A stretch of 64,000 nt of DNA from Dictyobacter vulcani (GCF_008974265.1 NZ_BKZW01000002.1:806001-870000), one strand, 5' to 3'. Shown: positions 25,501 through 40,500, numbered from the stretch's first letter. Numbers and translations: made by a program. The notes: generated by a model not told the origin, from the sequence alone.

Positions 25501-28500
25501 ATGAGTCTGAAAAATCTGTCATCCGAGCAGAAGCGAGCGATGTTATCCCAACTCTTGAAAAAGAAAGCGAGTGAAAAGAAGAAAACTTTTCCGTTGTCAT
25601 TCGCCCAGCAGCGGCTCTGGTTTTTAGATCAATTGGAACCTGGCAATGCCTTCTATAATGTTCCGGCAGTCTTGAGCATGGTCGGTTCAGTAGATAGAGA
25701 GGCGCTGGAAAAGAGCTTGAACGCCATTGTTGAGCGCCATGAAGTGTTGCGGTCAATTATTACCATGGTGGATGATCAACCGATTCAACGTATTGAAGAC
25801 AGTGTGCATGTTCCCTTACCGCTGATTGATTTAGGTGACCAGCCTTATGAGCAGCGCAAGGCGGCGGCTATACGTCAGGCACATGAAGAAGTGTTGCGGC
25901 CTTTTGATCTCTCCAGTGGACAACTGCTTCGTGCCAAACTCTTAAAACTGCAGGAGCAAGAACATGTGCTCCTGCTCACGATGCATCATATTGTCTCTGA
26001 TGGCTGGTCAATGGACGTGTTCCTCCGTGAATTGACGGTCCTGTATCAGGCGTTTGTGCAGGGCGAACCATCGCCCTTGCCTGAATTACCTGTTCAGTAC
26101 GTCGACTTTGCGGTCTGGCAACGTGATGACCAACGCAAGGAAGATCAGAAGAAAGACCTCGACTATTGGCGGCAGCAACTGGCCGACCTTCCGGACCTGG
26201 AACTGCCAACGGATCATGTTCGTCCCGCCGTGCAAAGTTATCGTGGAGCAACTCAACGTTTTACTATTTCCAGGGAGATAACAGAGCAGCTTAAAGCATT
26301 GAGCCAGCAAGAAGGCGTCTCCATGTTTATGACGCTGCTGACTGTGTTTAACATCCTGCTTTATCGCTATACCGGGCAAAAAGATATTGGTATTGGCTCA
26401 GCCATTGCCAATCGTAATCGCAAAGAGCTTGAAGACCTGATTGGTTTTTTTGTGAATACGCTTGTGCTACGAACAAAGCTAGAGGGCGATCCAGCGTTTC
26501 GGCAACTGTTGCAAGATGTACGTGAAACGGTTCTGGCCGCCTATGCTCATCCGGATTTACCCTTTGAGAAGCTCGTAGAAGAGATCCAACCGGAGCGCAG
26601 CCTGAGCCGCCAACCCCTGTTTCAAGTGATGTTTATTTTTCACAACTTTCCTCCACCGAGCCTCAAACTGCCCGACCTGACCTTAGATCCGATTAATATC
26701 GAAACCGGCACAGCCAAATTTGATCTTCAACTCGCCATCATTGATGTCGAAGATGGACTGAGTTGCTGGTTAGAATACAGCACTGACCTTTTTGAGCCCG
26801 CTATGATTCAACAGATGCAAGATCATCTGGTGAATCTATTGACTGCGGTCGTGCGTAATCCAGAGCAATCTATCAATCAGTTGCCCCTGCTCTCTCAGAC
26901 AGAAAGTGAACAACTCGCTCGGGCAACTGCTCTTCCTGTCCAGCCTGCTGACCAACCGGAAGACTTTTTTCAGCAGTTCATCCAACATTGTACTGACCAG
27001 CCATCCGCACCTGCGCTTGTCTCATCTGCGGGGCAACTCAGTGCCGAGCAACTTTTGCAGCATACAAATCAGGTCACCCATTACTTGCACGGACAGGGCA
27101 TCACGGCTGGCATGCCTGTCGCTCTGGCTATGCCACGGTCGATGGACCGGGTGGTGGCTCAGTTAGCGTTGCTACAACTTGGTGCGACATGTCTGGTACT
27201 GCCCCCAGATGCGCCAGAGGCATATATCAGCAGACAGTTGGCCGCCGGGAACGCACAGTATATTCTGACCTATCCAGGCGCCAGCACTCATTTTTCCACC
27301 GCCGCCATCCCAATGCTGGTGATAGATTTGAGTAACGCACAGATTACCGCCCGGGCTACTACCTCCTGGCAAGAGGAGACTCATCCTGGTGATTGTGTTG
27401 CGCTCCTGCCTTCGGCCGGGAGTCTGGTCGCGCTTGAGCGAAGCACCCTCAACCGTCAGGTGCATTGGCTGCAGCAGCAATTCCCACTGACTGCTACCGA
27501 CACGGTGTTACATACAGCTTTACCAGAAGCCGAGCATGATTTGTGGACCCTCTGCTGGTCATTAGCACATGGTGCGTCGGTCGTCATACCAACCGACGCA
27601 GAGTTGCACTCCCCGGAACAACTTCAACAGATACTGCCAGTCCAGCACGTAAGTATTGTTGTGGGCACCCCTACGATTTTAGCGACACTCAGCACCCACT
27701 CGCTCTTAGAGCCTCAAGTGGTACGCTTCTTGCTCTCAAGTGGTGGCATTCTCCCACCGCCCGTCATCCAGACCTGCCTGGAGCAGTTTCCGAGCAGACT
27801 CTACTCCCTCTATAATCTTCCTGCTACCGGTACCTTTTTCTGTGCCCGCATGGATGCTGCAGGGGGTCCCGAACATATGCAAGGATCCGCAACTCATGCT
27901 GCATTATATTTACTGGATGAATATCAACACATGGTACCGGCAGGCGTGTATGCGGACCTCTATGTACAATCCAGTGGGAATGGTCAAGAACACTTACAGC
28001 GAACAGGATATCGTGGACGTTACCGCCATCAGTCTGGCTATACCTTGCTGGCACAACCTGAGCGTATCCTTCAGCGAGAAGGTCAGGCGATCGCCTTAGA
28101 TGAAGTACAAGCGGCTTTGCTTGCTCATCCTGCCATTGACGACGCTATTGTACTGCCTCGTGAGCGCCGTGACCAGCGTTATGAGTTGTGCGCTTATCTT
28201 GTGCCCACGGGTCCTTTCATCGAGAAGCGCATTCAAGATGACCTGGCCCAAAGTCTAACCGCCAACATGCTTCCAGATCATTTGATCCCTTTGATGGCAT
28301 TCCCACTGACAAAAGCTGGCAAGATTGATCACGCACGCTTACTGAACCTGGACTCCACTGATCCTCTTGTTCTGACCGACTGGCAGGAGCGCATCACGGC
28401 CTTAGATATCGTTGAACGGGCCGCAATAGTGCCACAGGAATACGCGGAGCCGCTACCAGTCCAGCATCTCTCAGACCTGATTCATGGATGGAAAGCCACG

Positions 28501-31500
28501 ATGCACAATGAGCAATTGCTCTCGTTGGATGTCTCATCTGCGGCTGAAGTAAAGGAAGATGAGGATGAACATGAGGTTATTGCCCAGGCCTGGAGTGATG
28601 GCGGTCCACTGATCATATCTGAATTTGCCCCCAAAACGCTCACTGAAGCCCTCTTCCGTACCGCTACCTTTTTCAAGGATAAAGGTATTACATATATTCA
28701 GCCTGATGGCTCGATCCTTTTTCAATCCTATGGTGTGCTCTTAGAGGAGGCCAGATGTATCCTGACTGGTCTGCACAAACTTGGCTTCAAACAGGGCGAC
28801 ACCGCAATCCTGCAAAGTGATAATTTGCGCTATCACTTCTCAACCTTCTGGGCCTGTGTGCTGGCTGGTATTACCCCGGTGACAGTGGCGGTTGCCCAGA
28901 CCTATGCTGAAAAAAATAGTGTCGTCAACAAACTCTATAATATCTGGGAACTGCTCGACCATCCACCAATTATCTCTAACGAACATCTGGTAACTCCACT
29001 GAAAGGCTTGAAGCAGTTCTGGCCAATGGAGGGACTAGAGGTGCTTGCCGTTGAGTCCTTACTCAAGAACGAGCCCAGTGATGATATCTATCAATGTCAG
29101 CCTGAAGACCGCGTATTCTTTCAATTAACTTCAGGTAGTACCGGTGTCCCCAAGTGTATTCAGGAAACGCATCGTGGTATCATTGCCCATATTCACGGCT
29201 CGCAACAATTCAATGCCTATAGTTCAGAAGATATCACTCTGAACTGGTTGCCAATGGATCACGTTGTGCCGATCCTGACCTGTCACCTTAAAGATATCTA
29301 CCTGGGTATTTCGCAGATCGAAGTAAAGACAGACATCATTCTGATGGATCCCTTACGCTGGCTCGATTTGCTTGAAGAATATAAGGTGACATTGACCTGG
29401 GCACCAAACTTTGGCTTTAAACTTGTTAGCGACTGGCTCACCAAAAATGTCCAGGATCGAAGCTGGGATCTTTCTTCACTCCGCTATTGTATGAATGCTG
29501 GTGAGCAAGTCACGCTACCAGTTGTCAGCGACTTTTTACGCTTAACAGCCCCTTTTGGTCTGCGTCCTCAGGTGATGCAGCCGTCCTTTGGTATGGCCGA
29601 GGCCTGCACCTGTATGACCTATCAAAATGACTTTACAGTGGAGACAGGCACCTATCGCTTTGAAAAGAGCTCACTCTCCAGGCGTTTGAAGTTTGCTCAG
29701 CGTGAAGACGCCAGGGCGGTAAACTTTATTGATCTGGGTCCTCCTGTCCCGGGAGTTGAGATTCGTATCACGAACGAACATAACCAGCTGGTACCAGAAG
29801 GTGTTATTGGCCGCTTCCAGATCAAAGGAGCCGTTATTACCCCGGGTATTACAAGAATCCTGCCGCTAATGCGGAAGCTTTTGTCGGTGATGGTTGGTTT
29901 AATAGTGGCGACCTTGGTTTCATTTTAAACGGACGTTTGACCCTGACCGGACGTGAAAAAGAAGTCATCATCATTAATGGAGCCAACTACTACTGCTATG
30001 AGATTGAAGATGTCGTCAATACTATTCCGGGGGTTGAACCAACCTTTGCTGGAGCTAGCTCGATTGAAGACTCAACCACAGGGACTGGCGGGCTCGCCGT
30101 CTTCTTTACTCCCATCTCCCAGGATCTGGCAGATATTGTACCGCTACTGAGCACGATCCGGTCTGAGGTTGTCACAAATATTGGTATTAATCCAGCCTAT
30201 ATCATTCCCCTTGCCCGATCCGCCTTTGCCAAGACCACCAGTGGAAAAATCCAGCGTACACAAATGAAGAAATCACTGCTGGCCGGCGAATATGATCATA
30301 TTTTAAAGCAGCTAGATCTTCACCTCAGGAATCAGAACACACTGCCAGATTGGTTTTTCTACAAGCGCTGGCAGCCGCGTCAGATTGAATATCAGGTGCC
30401 TGTCCAGACAGGTGGAACTACCATTATTTTCATGGATACAACTGGATTGGGGGCCCAACTGGCAAACGCTCTGCGGCAGCAGGACCAGGAAGTCGTTTGT
30501 GTTGAAGCCGCTACAAGCTATCGCCGTCTGGCTCCTGACCATTACAGCCTTGACGTGCAAACGCGGCAGCACTACCACGACCTCTTTAGCGAGCTCCAGA
30601 GCACAGGTAAGGCCGTGAGGTGTATGGTCCACCTCTGGAATTATGGTTTTGTTCCGGATGTGATTGAAAGTAGCGCACAACTGGAGGCCGCGCACCACGC
30701 CAGCCTGTATAGCCTGTTGCTCTTGACGCAAGCCTTTACTGAAATTTATGGGAAGCAGCCAGCAGGACTTTCTGTTGTCGCGAGCCAGAGTCAATATGTC
30801 CAGGCCGATGATGAACTGGCCTTTATACGCGGGACGGTTGCGGGTTTCCTGAAGACGGTCGCCCAGGAAATGCCGTGGTTGCATTGCCAGCATCTCGATC
30901 TACCTGCATTCCAACATGCGCAAAATGTGCGCCATCTCATCCAGGAATTGAGTGTCGCGCAGGGAGATAGTGAAGTCGCGTACCGCGATGGTAGGCGGCT
31001 GGTGCCGCGTTTAGCCATGCTGGATTGGGCCCATGAGCCGAACCAGCCATTGCCATTTGTACAGGGTGGGTGTTATATCCTGAGCGGTGGATTGGGTGGC
31101 GCTGGCATCGAAATTGCGCGCTATCTGTTACAGAACTATCAGGCGCGTATCCTCCTGCTGGGCCGTTCAGTCCTGCCAGAGAGAAGCCTCTGGACTACTC
31201 ATATCGCCCTCAATGATGAATATGCACAGCGCCTGAAGGCTCTGCGTATGTTGGAACAACTCGAGGGTGAGATCTCGTATGTGACGCTGGACATTGGACA
31301 TCAAGCGGACCTTAATGCGGCTGTAGCGCAAGCTGAGCAGCGTTGGCAGCAGGCAGTTGATGGCATTTTCCACCTGGCAGGTGTCTATAAGGAGAATTTG
31401 CTTGAAGCGGAGAGTGCTACTACACTGGCTGAGGAAATTCGTGCCAAGGTTTCGGGTGCCTGGAGCCTGCATCGCCTGGTCCTGCAACGCCCACATTGTC

Positions 31501-34500
31501 TCTTTGTTTCATTCTCCTCGGTGAATGGTTTCTTCGGGGGCGTCAGTGTCGGAGCCTATGCCGCCGCCAATAGTTTCCTGGATAGTTTTGTTCACTATCA
31601 ACGCAGTCAGGGCGTCAATAGCTATTGTTTTGCCTGGAGCACCTGGGATGAGACTGGTATGAGTGCAGGCTCACAGATCAAAGAACTCTCGCAGGCCCGT
31701 GGCTACTATGCCTTGAAACCGCGTCAGGCCCTGGAAGCCCTACAAGTAGGGCTGACCCATACGCAGCCGTACGTTTTGATCGGCCTGGATGCGACCAACC
31801 AGAATATTCGGCGCTATAGCCAGCGTGAAGGCACCATCGCTTTACAGCAAGCCAGCGTTTTTGTACAACTGCAAACAGGGCAAAAATTTCAGGAGCAGTT
31901 GATCCCGGCGAATTATCACCTCGTACAACTGCAGGAGCTACCGGTCACCCCTGCCGGAGAGATTGATCTGGCGCGCCTGATGCAGATCGATGGAAGCGTG
32001 GTTACAGAACGGGTAGCGGCTCGTACTGAAATGGAAGTGCAGCTCACAAAGATCTGGCAAGCGGTCTTAGGTGTGGCTGACATTAGCATTCATGATAATT
32101 TCTTTGCGCTCGGTGGTGATTCTATCCTGAGCCTCCAGATTGTCTCACGCGCCAACCAGGCCGGACTCGCTATTACGCCACGCATGCTTTTCCAGTATCA
32201 GACCATCGCGCATTTAGCCGCTGCTATGCAGCAATCCGCTCCAGGAACACAGATCAACGCCCAGCAGGAGCCCGTCACTGGTCTGATTCCACTCACACCT
32301 ATTCAACACTGGTTTTTTGAGCAGCAATTTGCAGAAGCGCAGCACTGGAATCAATCCTTCTTGCTTAAAGCGCAACGTCCTCTTGATCCGGCCTTACTCA
32401 AACAGGCGTTGGCCCAGCTTCTCATTCAGCATGATGCACTGCGTATGCGTTTTATGCAAGAAGAAGGTAGCTGGCAGCAGTTCAATCAGGAGCCAGCCGA
32501 GCTCTTCCATTTCCGCAGCATTGATCTGGCCCACCTTGACGTAACAGCACAAGCAACTGCCATCGAGCAAGAGGCCGCACAGGAGCAAGCAAGCTTAGAT
32601 CTGGTGAAAGGACCACTGGTGCGGGCCACCTATTTTGATCCTGGTCAGCAGCAGCCAGCCCGTTTCCTGCTGGTTATCCATCATCTGATCGTGGATGGGC
32701 TTTCCTGGCGTATCCTCTTAGAAGACTTACAGACAGTATATGAGCAATTGGAGAAGCAGCAGCCAATCGTGCTGCCTGCGAAAACGACCTCCTTCCAGTA
32801 CTGGTCACGAGAACTCTACAAATATGCTCAGAGTGACGTATGTCGAGCAGAGCTGTCGTACTGGTTGCAGCAGTTGCACGTGCCACAGGTCGCACTTCCT
32901 GTTGATTATCGCTCTGGTGCGAATAATGTTGGTTCCACCAGGACCATTACTCTTTCATTAACTGAAGCCGAGACACGCGCCCTTTTAACTGATGTTCCGG
33001 CCATCTATCATACGCAGATGGATGATATCCTGCTTACCGCGCTGGCGCAAGCAATGAGAGAATGGACTGGTGAGAACCATCTGCTCGTAAATCTGGAAGG
33101 CCATGGTCGAGAGGATATCATTGATAGTGCTGATATTTCGCGGACCATTGGTTGGTTTACCAGCCTCTACCCAGTGCAACTGGACCTGAAGAATGTATCG
33201 CGTCCTGGTCCGATGCTCAAGCAGATCAAAGAGCAGCTCCGCAGTATTCCCCAGCACGGTATTGGTTATGGACTGTTGCGTTACCTGACTGAGGATAGTC
33301 AGATCGCCGCACAGCTGCGCCAGCTTCCTCAGCCTGAAGTCAGCTTTAATTATCTTGGTCAGTTTGATCAAGCCTTTTCCCAGACCGCCCTCTTTGGTCC
33401 AGCGCCTGAATCAGGTGGTGCCCTGACCAGTCCAGCGGGCCAGCGTCCACATTTGCTGGACATCTTTGGCCTCATCGGTGCCGGTCAGCTGCATATGAGC
33501 TGGACCTATAGCCAGCATATTCATCAGGCTTCCACGATCGAGCGTTTCGCCTCTGCCTATATGCAGGCGTTACGGAGCTTGATTGCGCATTGCCAGCAAG
33601 CCAGACCTGATAGTTATACCCTCTCTGACTTCCCATTGGCCAGGCTGAGCGAGGAGCAACTTGATAGCTTGACCGAGCGCAACCCAGGCATCGAGTCTCT
33701 ATATCCGCTCTCACCTTTACAACAAGGTCTCTTGTTCCACACGCTCTATGAATCTCATACTGGCGATTATGTGAACCAGATTTATTGTACGCTTCAAGGC
33801 TCTTTCGACAAAACAGCCTTCGTGCAAGCCTGGCAAATTGTCGTCAACCATCATCCGGCATTACGTACAGCATTAATCTGGGAAGACCTGGCCGATGCCC
33901 ATCAGATTGTCTATCGAAATATCCAGGTTCAGTTCAACGAGTATGATTGGCGTTACCGCTCGGGGAGGAGCAAGAGGAGCAATTTGAACGCCATCTCCAT
34001 GAAGACAGTATCCAGGGTTTTGATCTGACGCAGGCACCACTGATGCGCTTCTATTTATTCAGATTACAGGATAATGTCTATCGTTTCCTCTGGAGTCATC
34101 ATCATATTATTCTGGATGGTTGGAGTGTGCCGATCATCTTCCGTGATGTCTTTGCAAGTTATGAGTCACTCTACCATCAGCAACCGGTCCAGATAGTGCC
34201 GGCGCGTCCCTATCAAGAATATATCCAGTGGTTGCAGCAGCAGGATCCACACAAGGCAGAAATCTTCTGGCGTCGTACCCTCAATGCATTTACGCAACCA
34301 GTTGTACCTGGCCTTGAGCGTCCAGCAGATCCGCAGCCACAACAAGGTGAAGTGGTGCTGCAGCTCTCAGAAGAACTCACACAAGAGCTCCAGCATGTGG
34401 CGCGTCAGTTGCAAGTGACCCTGAACACCATTGTGCAAGGCATGTGGGGTGTGCTTTTGAGCCGTTACAGTGGTCAGGATGATATTGTCTTTGGCATCAC

Positions 34501-37500
34501 TGTCGCGGGACGTCCGGCAACCGTACCTGGTATTGAAGCGATTGTGGGCATGTTTATCAATACCATTCCACTGCGTATGCGTTTGCAAAGCGATCTATCG
34601 GTCCACAACTGGCTCAAGAGCTTGCAAGATCAGCAGAGCGACCTGTTGCAGTACGAGCATAGCTCGCTGGCACAGATCCAAAACTGGAGCGATATTCCGC
34701 GTGGAACAGCACTGTTCAATAGCATCTTTGTCTTTGAAAACTATCCATTTAGTCGTGAGGAACTGGCATCATCGACGGGCCTGAGCGTCAACTCGGTGCG
34801 TTCACACGAGCAAACGCACTATCCATTGTCCATCATCGTTATTCCTGAACACGCCCTGACCTTAAAGATCATTTATAACCAGGACACCTATACCCAGGCC
34901 CAGATGGAACAGGTGCTTGCTCACATGCAAGTGGCCCTGACCAATGTCATTCATGATCCTGAGCAGCGCCTGGATCAGTTATCGCTCTTAACGACGCATG
35001 AGCAGGATCTCATGCAAACCTGGAACGCGACCGAGGTTGCCTATCCAGCACACCTGCCTCTCTATCAGTTCTTTGCAGAGCAGGCGCAGCGAACACCGGA
35101 CGTGTGTGCGGTGATCTCTGGCAGTGAAGAGATCAGTTATGCGCAACTCGACCAGCGCACGAACGTGCTGGCTGCATATCTCCAGGAGCGCGGTATTGGT
35201 CCTGATGTGCTGGTTGGTCTCTGTATGGAGCGTTCGCTAGAGATGATCATTGCCATTCTGGGCATCCTTAAAGCCGGCGGAGCCTATGTGCCACTGGATC
35301 CGGATTATCCACAAGAGCGCCTGACCTTTATCCTGCGAGATGCGCAGGTGGCATTACTACTGACACAAGAAAGCTGTCAGCAGCCATTTGTGGAGAGTGG
35401 CGTTGAGATCCTGTGCCTGGATACCGTCTGGCCGACATTGACACAGCAGCGTGTGCTGCGTGAGGTTACGCTTCATGAGGATAATCTGGCCTATGTGATC
35501 TACACGTCGGGTTCAACTGGCCGACCCAAAGGTGTTTGTATCACACATCGTAGCGCCGCCGCCTTTGTGCAGTGGGCCCGACAACGTTTCACACCTGAAC
35601 AGTTAGCAGGCGTTCTGGCATCAACCTCTATCTGTTTTGACCTCTCGATTTTTGAAATTTTTGTACCCTTGAGTTGTGGTGGATCCGTGATTCTGGCGCA
35701 AAACGCCCTGCATCTGCCAGAACTGCCCGCCGCCCATCACGTTACGTTAATCAACACCGTTCCCTCTGCCATTGCTGCCCTCTACCGTTCAGATGGTATT
35801 CCAGCCTCTGTCAGGTGTATTAACCTGGCTGGCGAACCACTGCAACATAGTCTGGTGCAGCAGCTTTATACGCTGGAGCACATCGAGCAGATTTATAACC
35901 TCTATGGTCCAACCGAAGACACCACCTATTCAACCTGGGCATTGATTGAGAGAGGGCAGACCGGGGCGGTGCCCATTGGTCGTCCGATCGCGAATACACA
36001 GGCCTATCTGCTTGATCAGCATCTGCGTCCGGTACCGTTAGGCGTTCCTGGTGAGCTCTATCTGGGTGGGGCAGGACTGGCCCAGGGCTATTTCCAACGT
36101 CCCGATCTCACTGCTGAACGTTTCATGCCGAATCCGTTTGGCGCCGCTGGCACGCATCTCTACCGTACCGGTGACCTGGCGCGCTATACCGAGGCTGGAA
36201 TGATCGAGTACCTGGGACGTATTGACCAGCAGATCAAGTTGCGTGGTTTCCGGATTGAGTTAGGTGAAATCGAGCATGTATTGATGCAGCATAGTGCGGT
36301 CCAGGAGGCTGTGGTGATCATGCACCAGAGCGCATCTGAGACACAGCAACTGGTTGCGTATGTTGTGCTCGCGGAAAAGCTCTCTCCTGACGAACTGCGG
36401 GAACATGTCCAGCAACGCGTGCCCGAATATATGGTACCAACCTTGCTGATCTTCCTGGATGCCCTACCACTCACACCAAACGGGAAGCTTGATCGTCAGG
36501 CTTTACACGTACCTGAGCACCATCGGGATGGCCGCCTTATTGCGGCCGAGCCCGTATCGCCAATGGAAAAGCGCCTGTTGGAAATATGGCAGCGGGTATT
36601 AGGTGAGCAGGATATACGGCTCCATGATAACTTCTTTGCGCTGGGTGGAGACTCCATCGTAAGTATTCACATTGTTACGCAAGCGAAACGCGTTGGCATA
36701 CAGTTTACACCAAAGCAACTCTTTAGTTTCCCAACTATAGCAGAGCTGGCAAAAGTGATCGTCGAGCAAAACCTGAGTACGGTGATTGAGACTGAGCAAG
36801 GCCTGGTTTCTGGTCCAGTTGCCTTAACGCCAATTCAGCACTGGTTCTTCGATCTGCAGTTGCAGCAGCAGCAACACTGGAATCAAGCTATTCTGCTGAC
36901 CGTTCAGCAGCCACTGGACACACTCCTCTTGAAACAGGCAGTGTCATCCTTGCTTAAGCAGCATGATGTTTTACGTATGACCTTTCAGCAGACCGAGCAT
37001 GGTTGGTTGCAAACCAGTTCAGACACTGTATCAACGGCAGTTTTTACCGTCGTAGATTATTCCAGGATGGATAAAGGGGAGCAGCAAGCCAGACTTGACG
37101 CCATCATTGGGGAAGTACAAAGCGGCCTGGATCTATTGACTGGCCCGCTTCTACGCATTGTCTATATCGATTCAGGCGCAGAGCAGACAGCCCGTCTACT
37201 CCTGGTGGCACACCATCTGGTCGTAGACGCATTCTCATGGAGTATTTTGCTGGAAGATCTTCAGCAAGCCTATCAACAACTTGCTGCCGGTCAGACGGTC
37301 GCGTTATCCAGCAAAACAACCTCCTTCCAATCCTGGGCAGCCAGACTGGGGGCTTATAGTCAGAGCGAACAGGTACGACAAGAGCTATCCTACTGGTTAG
37401 AGATGCTGGCCTCTCATGATGCGCTTTCAACGCAGGATACATTACCGACAGATCTTGTGGCTGGTCCAGATAGTGTTGAGTATGCCAGAACAGTGACCAT

Positions 37501-40500
37501 TGTACTGAGTGCGGAAGAGACACAGGCGCTCTTATCTGCGGTTCCCTCTGCATACCATACCCACATTGATGATGTCTTACTCACAGCACTCGCACAGGCG
37601 TTGACGGATTGGACAGGAGCATCATCTATCCTGATTAACCGCGAAGGTCATGGTCGGGAAGAACTCTTTGCTGACGTTGATCTCTCACGGACCGTGGGCT
37701 GGTTTACCAGCTTGATGCCAGTGCGTTTGCAGATACCTGAAACCGGCGATGTGATCGCGATCCTCAAAGCTGTGAAAGAACAACTACACCAGATGCCGCA
37801 GCACGGCATTGGCTACGGGCTGTTACGCTATCTATGCCAGGATTCAAGTGTGCGTGAGCGGTTACAAGCATTACCCGTTCCAGAAATGGTCTTTAACTAC
37901 CTTGGTCAACTGGACCAGACCCTGCCTGGCGGCTCATTGTTTGCTCCGGCACCAGAAACACCAGGCTCCATGCTGAGTCCACAGGGACAGCGCCCACATC
38001 TGTTAGAGCTCAATAGCTATATTGCCGACAAGCGCCTGCACATGAGCTGGACCTATAGCCAGAAGCGCCACTTTGAAAGCACTATTGAGGCCCTGGGGAC
38101 GGCCATGCTCCAGGCATTACAGAGCATTATTCAGCATTGTCAATTGCCGGATTCAGGTGGCTATACGCCCTCCGATTTTGCGCTGGTGCATATTACGCAG
38201 GAGCAGATTGATACCCAGTTGAGCCAGTATGGTGAGATCGATGCCGCTTATCCACTCTCACCATTACAGCAAGGTATGCTTTTCCACACCATGTTTGCCC
38301 CTGAAGATGGCAATTATGTCACGCAGATTGGCTCGACATTACAGGGAGCGCTGAACATCGAGGCATTTATCCAGGCCTGGCAACAGGTATTCCAGCGGCA
38401 TCCAGTTTTGCGTACCGCCTTTATCTGGTTTGGACTCGACGATCCGATACAAATTGTGCAAGCGCATGTTCAGGTTCCATGTGTGCAGCTCGATTGGAGT
38501 GATCTCTCTGAATATGAGCAGCAAGAGCGCCTGACGAGCCAGCTCGAAGAAGATCGCTTACAGAACTTTGACCTTACCCGGGCACCATTGATGCGTTTAT
38601 ACCTGGTCAAGCTCAGTGAGGACCGTTACCAGTTTTTATGGAGCCATCATCATCTGCTGCTGGACGGCTGGAGTATCCCTATCGTCTTGAAAGATGTTTT
38701 CATGACCTATGAGGCGCTGTGTCAGGGACAGACATTGAAAGCAGCGCAACCGGTTCAGTCCTATCAACAGTATATTCGCTGGCTACAGACGCAAAAACTG
38801 GCAAGCGCTGAAAATTTCTGGCGGCAAGCATTGCAGGGTATTTATGAGCCAACACCATTGCAGATTGGTGGACCCGTCAGCAAGAGTAGCGGCAGCAGTC
38901 ATCGCTATGCGGAACACGAGCTGCAATTTTCGCGTGACCTGACACACAATATGCAAAGCCTGGTTCGTCAGGAGCGTATCACCTTGAATACCCTCCTGCA
39001 GGGCGTCTGGGCATTGGCGTTGAGTCGTTATAGCGGGCAGGACGCGATTATCTTTGGCAACGTTGTTTCTGGCCGCGCAGCCGATGTCAAAGATATCGAA
39101 GAGATGGTCGGACTCTTCATCAACACCCTTCCGGTACCGGTACGACTGAAGCCCGCACAAGATATCCGTTCCTGGTTGCTGGCTTTACAGCAGCAGCAAA
39201 CTGAGATGCGGCAGTATGAATATAGTCCACTGGCACACGTTCAGAACTGGAGTGAATTTTCGAACTCGACCCCCATGTTTGAGAGCTTATTCGCCTTTGA
39301 GAACTATCCGTTGAGCGATGCTGCACGTGAGACCGAAGCCAGCCTTGCGGTGCGGGATGTGTATTCAGTTGAACAAACAAACTATCCATTAAATATTGTT
39401 GTACTGCCCGGTGAGCAGTTGACGCTTAAAGTGATCTACGAACAGAATCGCTTTGAGGCGGCAGCGATCACCCGACTACTGGCACATTTGGAACTGTTAT
39501 GTGCGGGAATCGTTGCTGATCCGACCCAAAAGATTGCCAGTGTCTCTATGCTCACCAGTGAGGAACAACAGCTCATCCTCAATGAATGGACGGACACGAA
39601 GCGTCCTTACGCGGTTCATACATGTGTGTATCAGTTGTTTGAAGAGCAAGCACATAATCACGGCAGGTCCCTGGCACTTGCCACGAATACGCAAGAAATC
39701 AGTTATGCGGAACTCAATCAGCGCACAAATCAGCTGGCGCATTATCTGGTTGCCGCAGGTGTAGGACCGGATAGCCTGGTTGGCATCTGTATGGAACGCT
39801 CTATCGAGATGATTATTGCGATGGTAGCTGTGCATAAAGCCGGCGGTGCCTATGTGCCGCTGGACCCTGCCTATCCGACTGAACGTCTGGCCTATATGCT
39901 TGAAGATTCACAGGTGGAGATCTTGCTGACCCAGCAGCAATTTGCGAGCATCCTGCCGGAATGCCAGATACCGTATCTTTTCCTCAATCGTGAGTGGGAG
40001 CGCCTGGCCGCCTATCCAACCGAGAATCTTGACCGCGAGCTTGATAGTCAGAATCTGGCATATATGATCTATACCTCCGGGTCAACCGGATTGCCCAAAG
40101 GGGTCCAGATTACGCATGCTGGATTACTCAATCTTGTTTTCTGGCACGTGCAGACCTATGCGCTGTCCGCGCAAGATCGCGCAACCCAACTGGCTGGCGT
40201 GGCCTTTGATGCCAGTGTCTGGGAAATCTGGCCCTATCTCGCGGCAGGAGCAAGCCTGCATATACCGGATGAGAAGACGCGTCTCTCACCGCAGGAGTTG
40301 CGTGATTGGATGTTGAAAAAGGCCATCACCATCAGTTTCTTACCGACCCCGCTGGCCGAACGCATCCTGACGCTTCCGTGGCCCCAGGAATGTGCGTTAC
40401 GAGCCATGTTGACAGGTGGCGATAAACTGCATAGCGCGCCTGAAGCCGCTTTGCCATTCCGCCTGATCAATCATTATGGTCCGACAGAATCGACCGTGGT

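Noticed and set aside
29842..34028. Reading the first NRPS as three separate genes, with starts at 29937 and 33947
   Set aside because: Both supposed starts fall inside domains (A domain before GREKE, C domain), and one added G at each site restores domain consensus.
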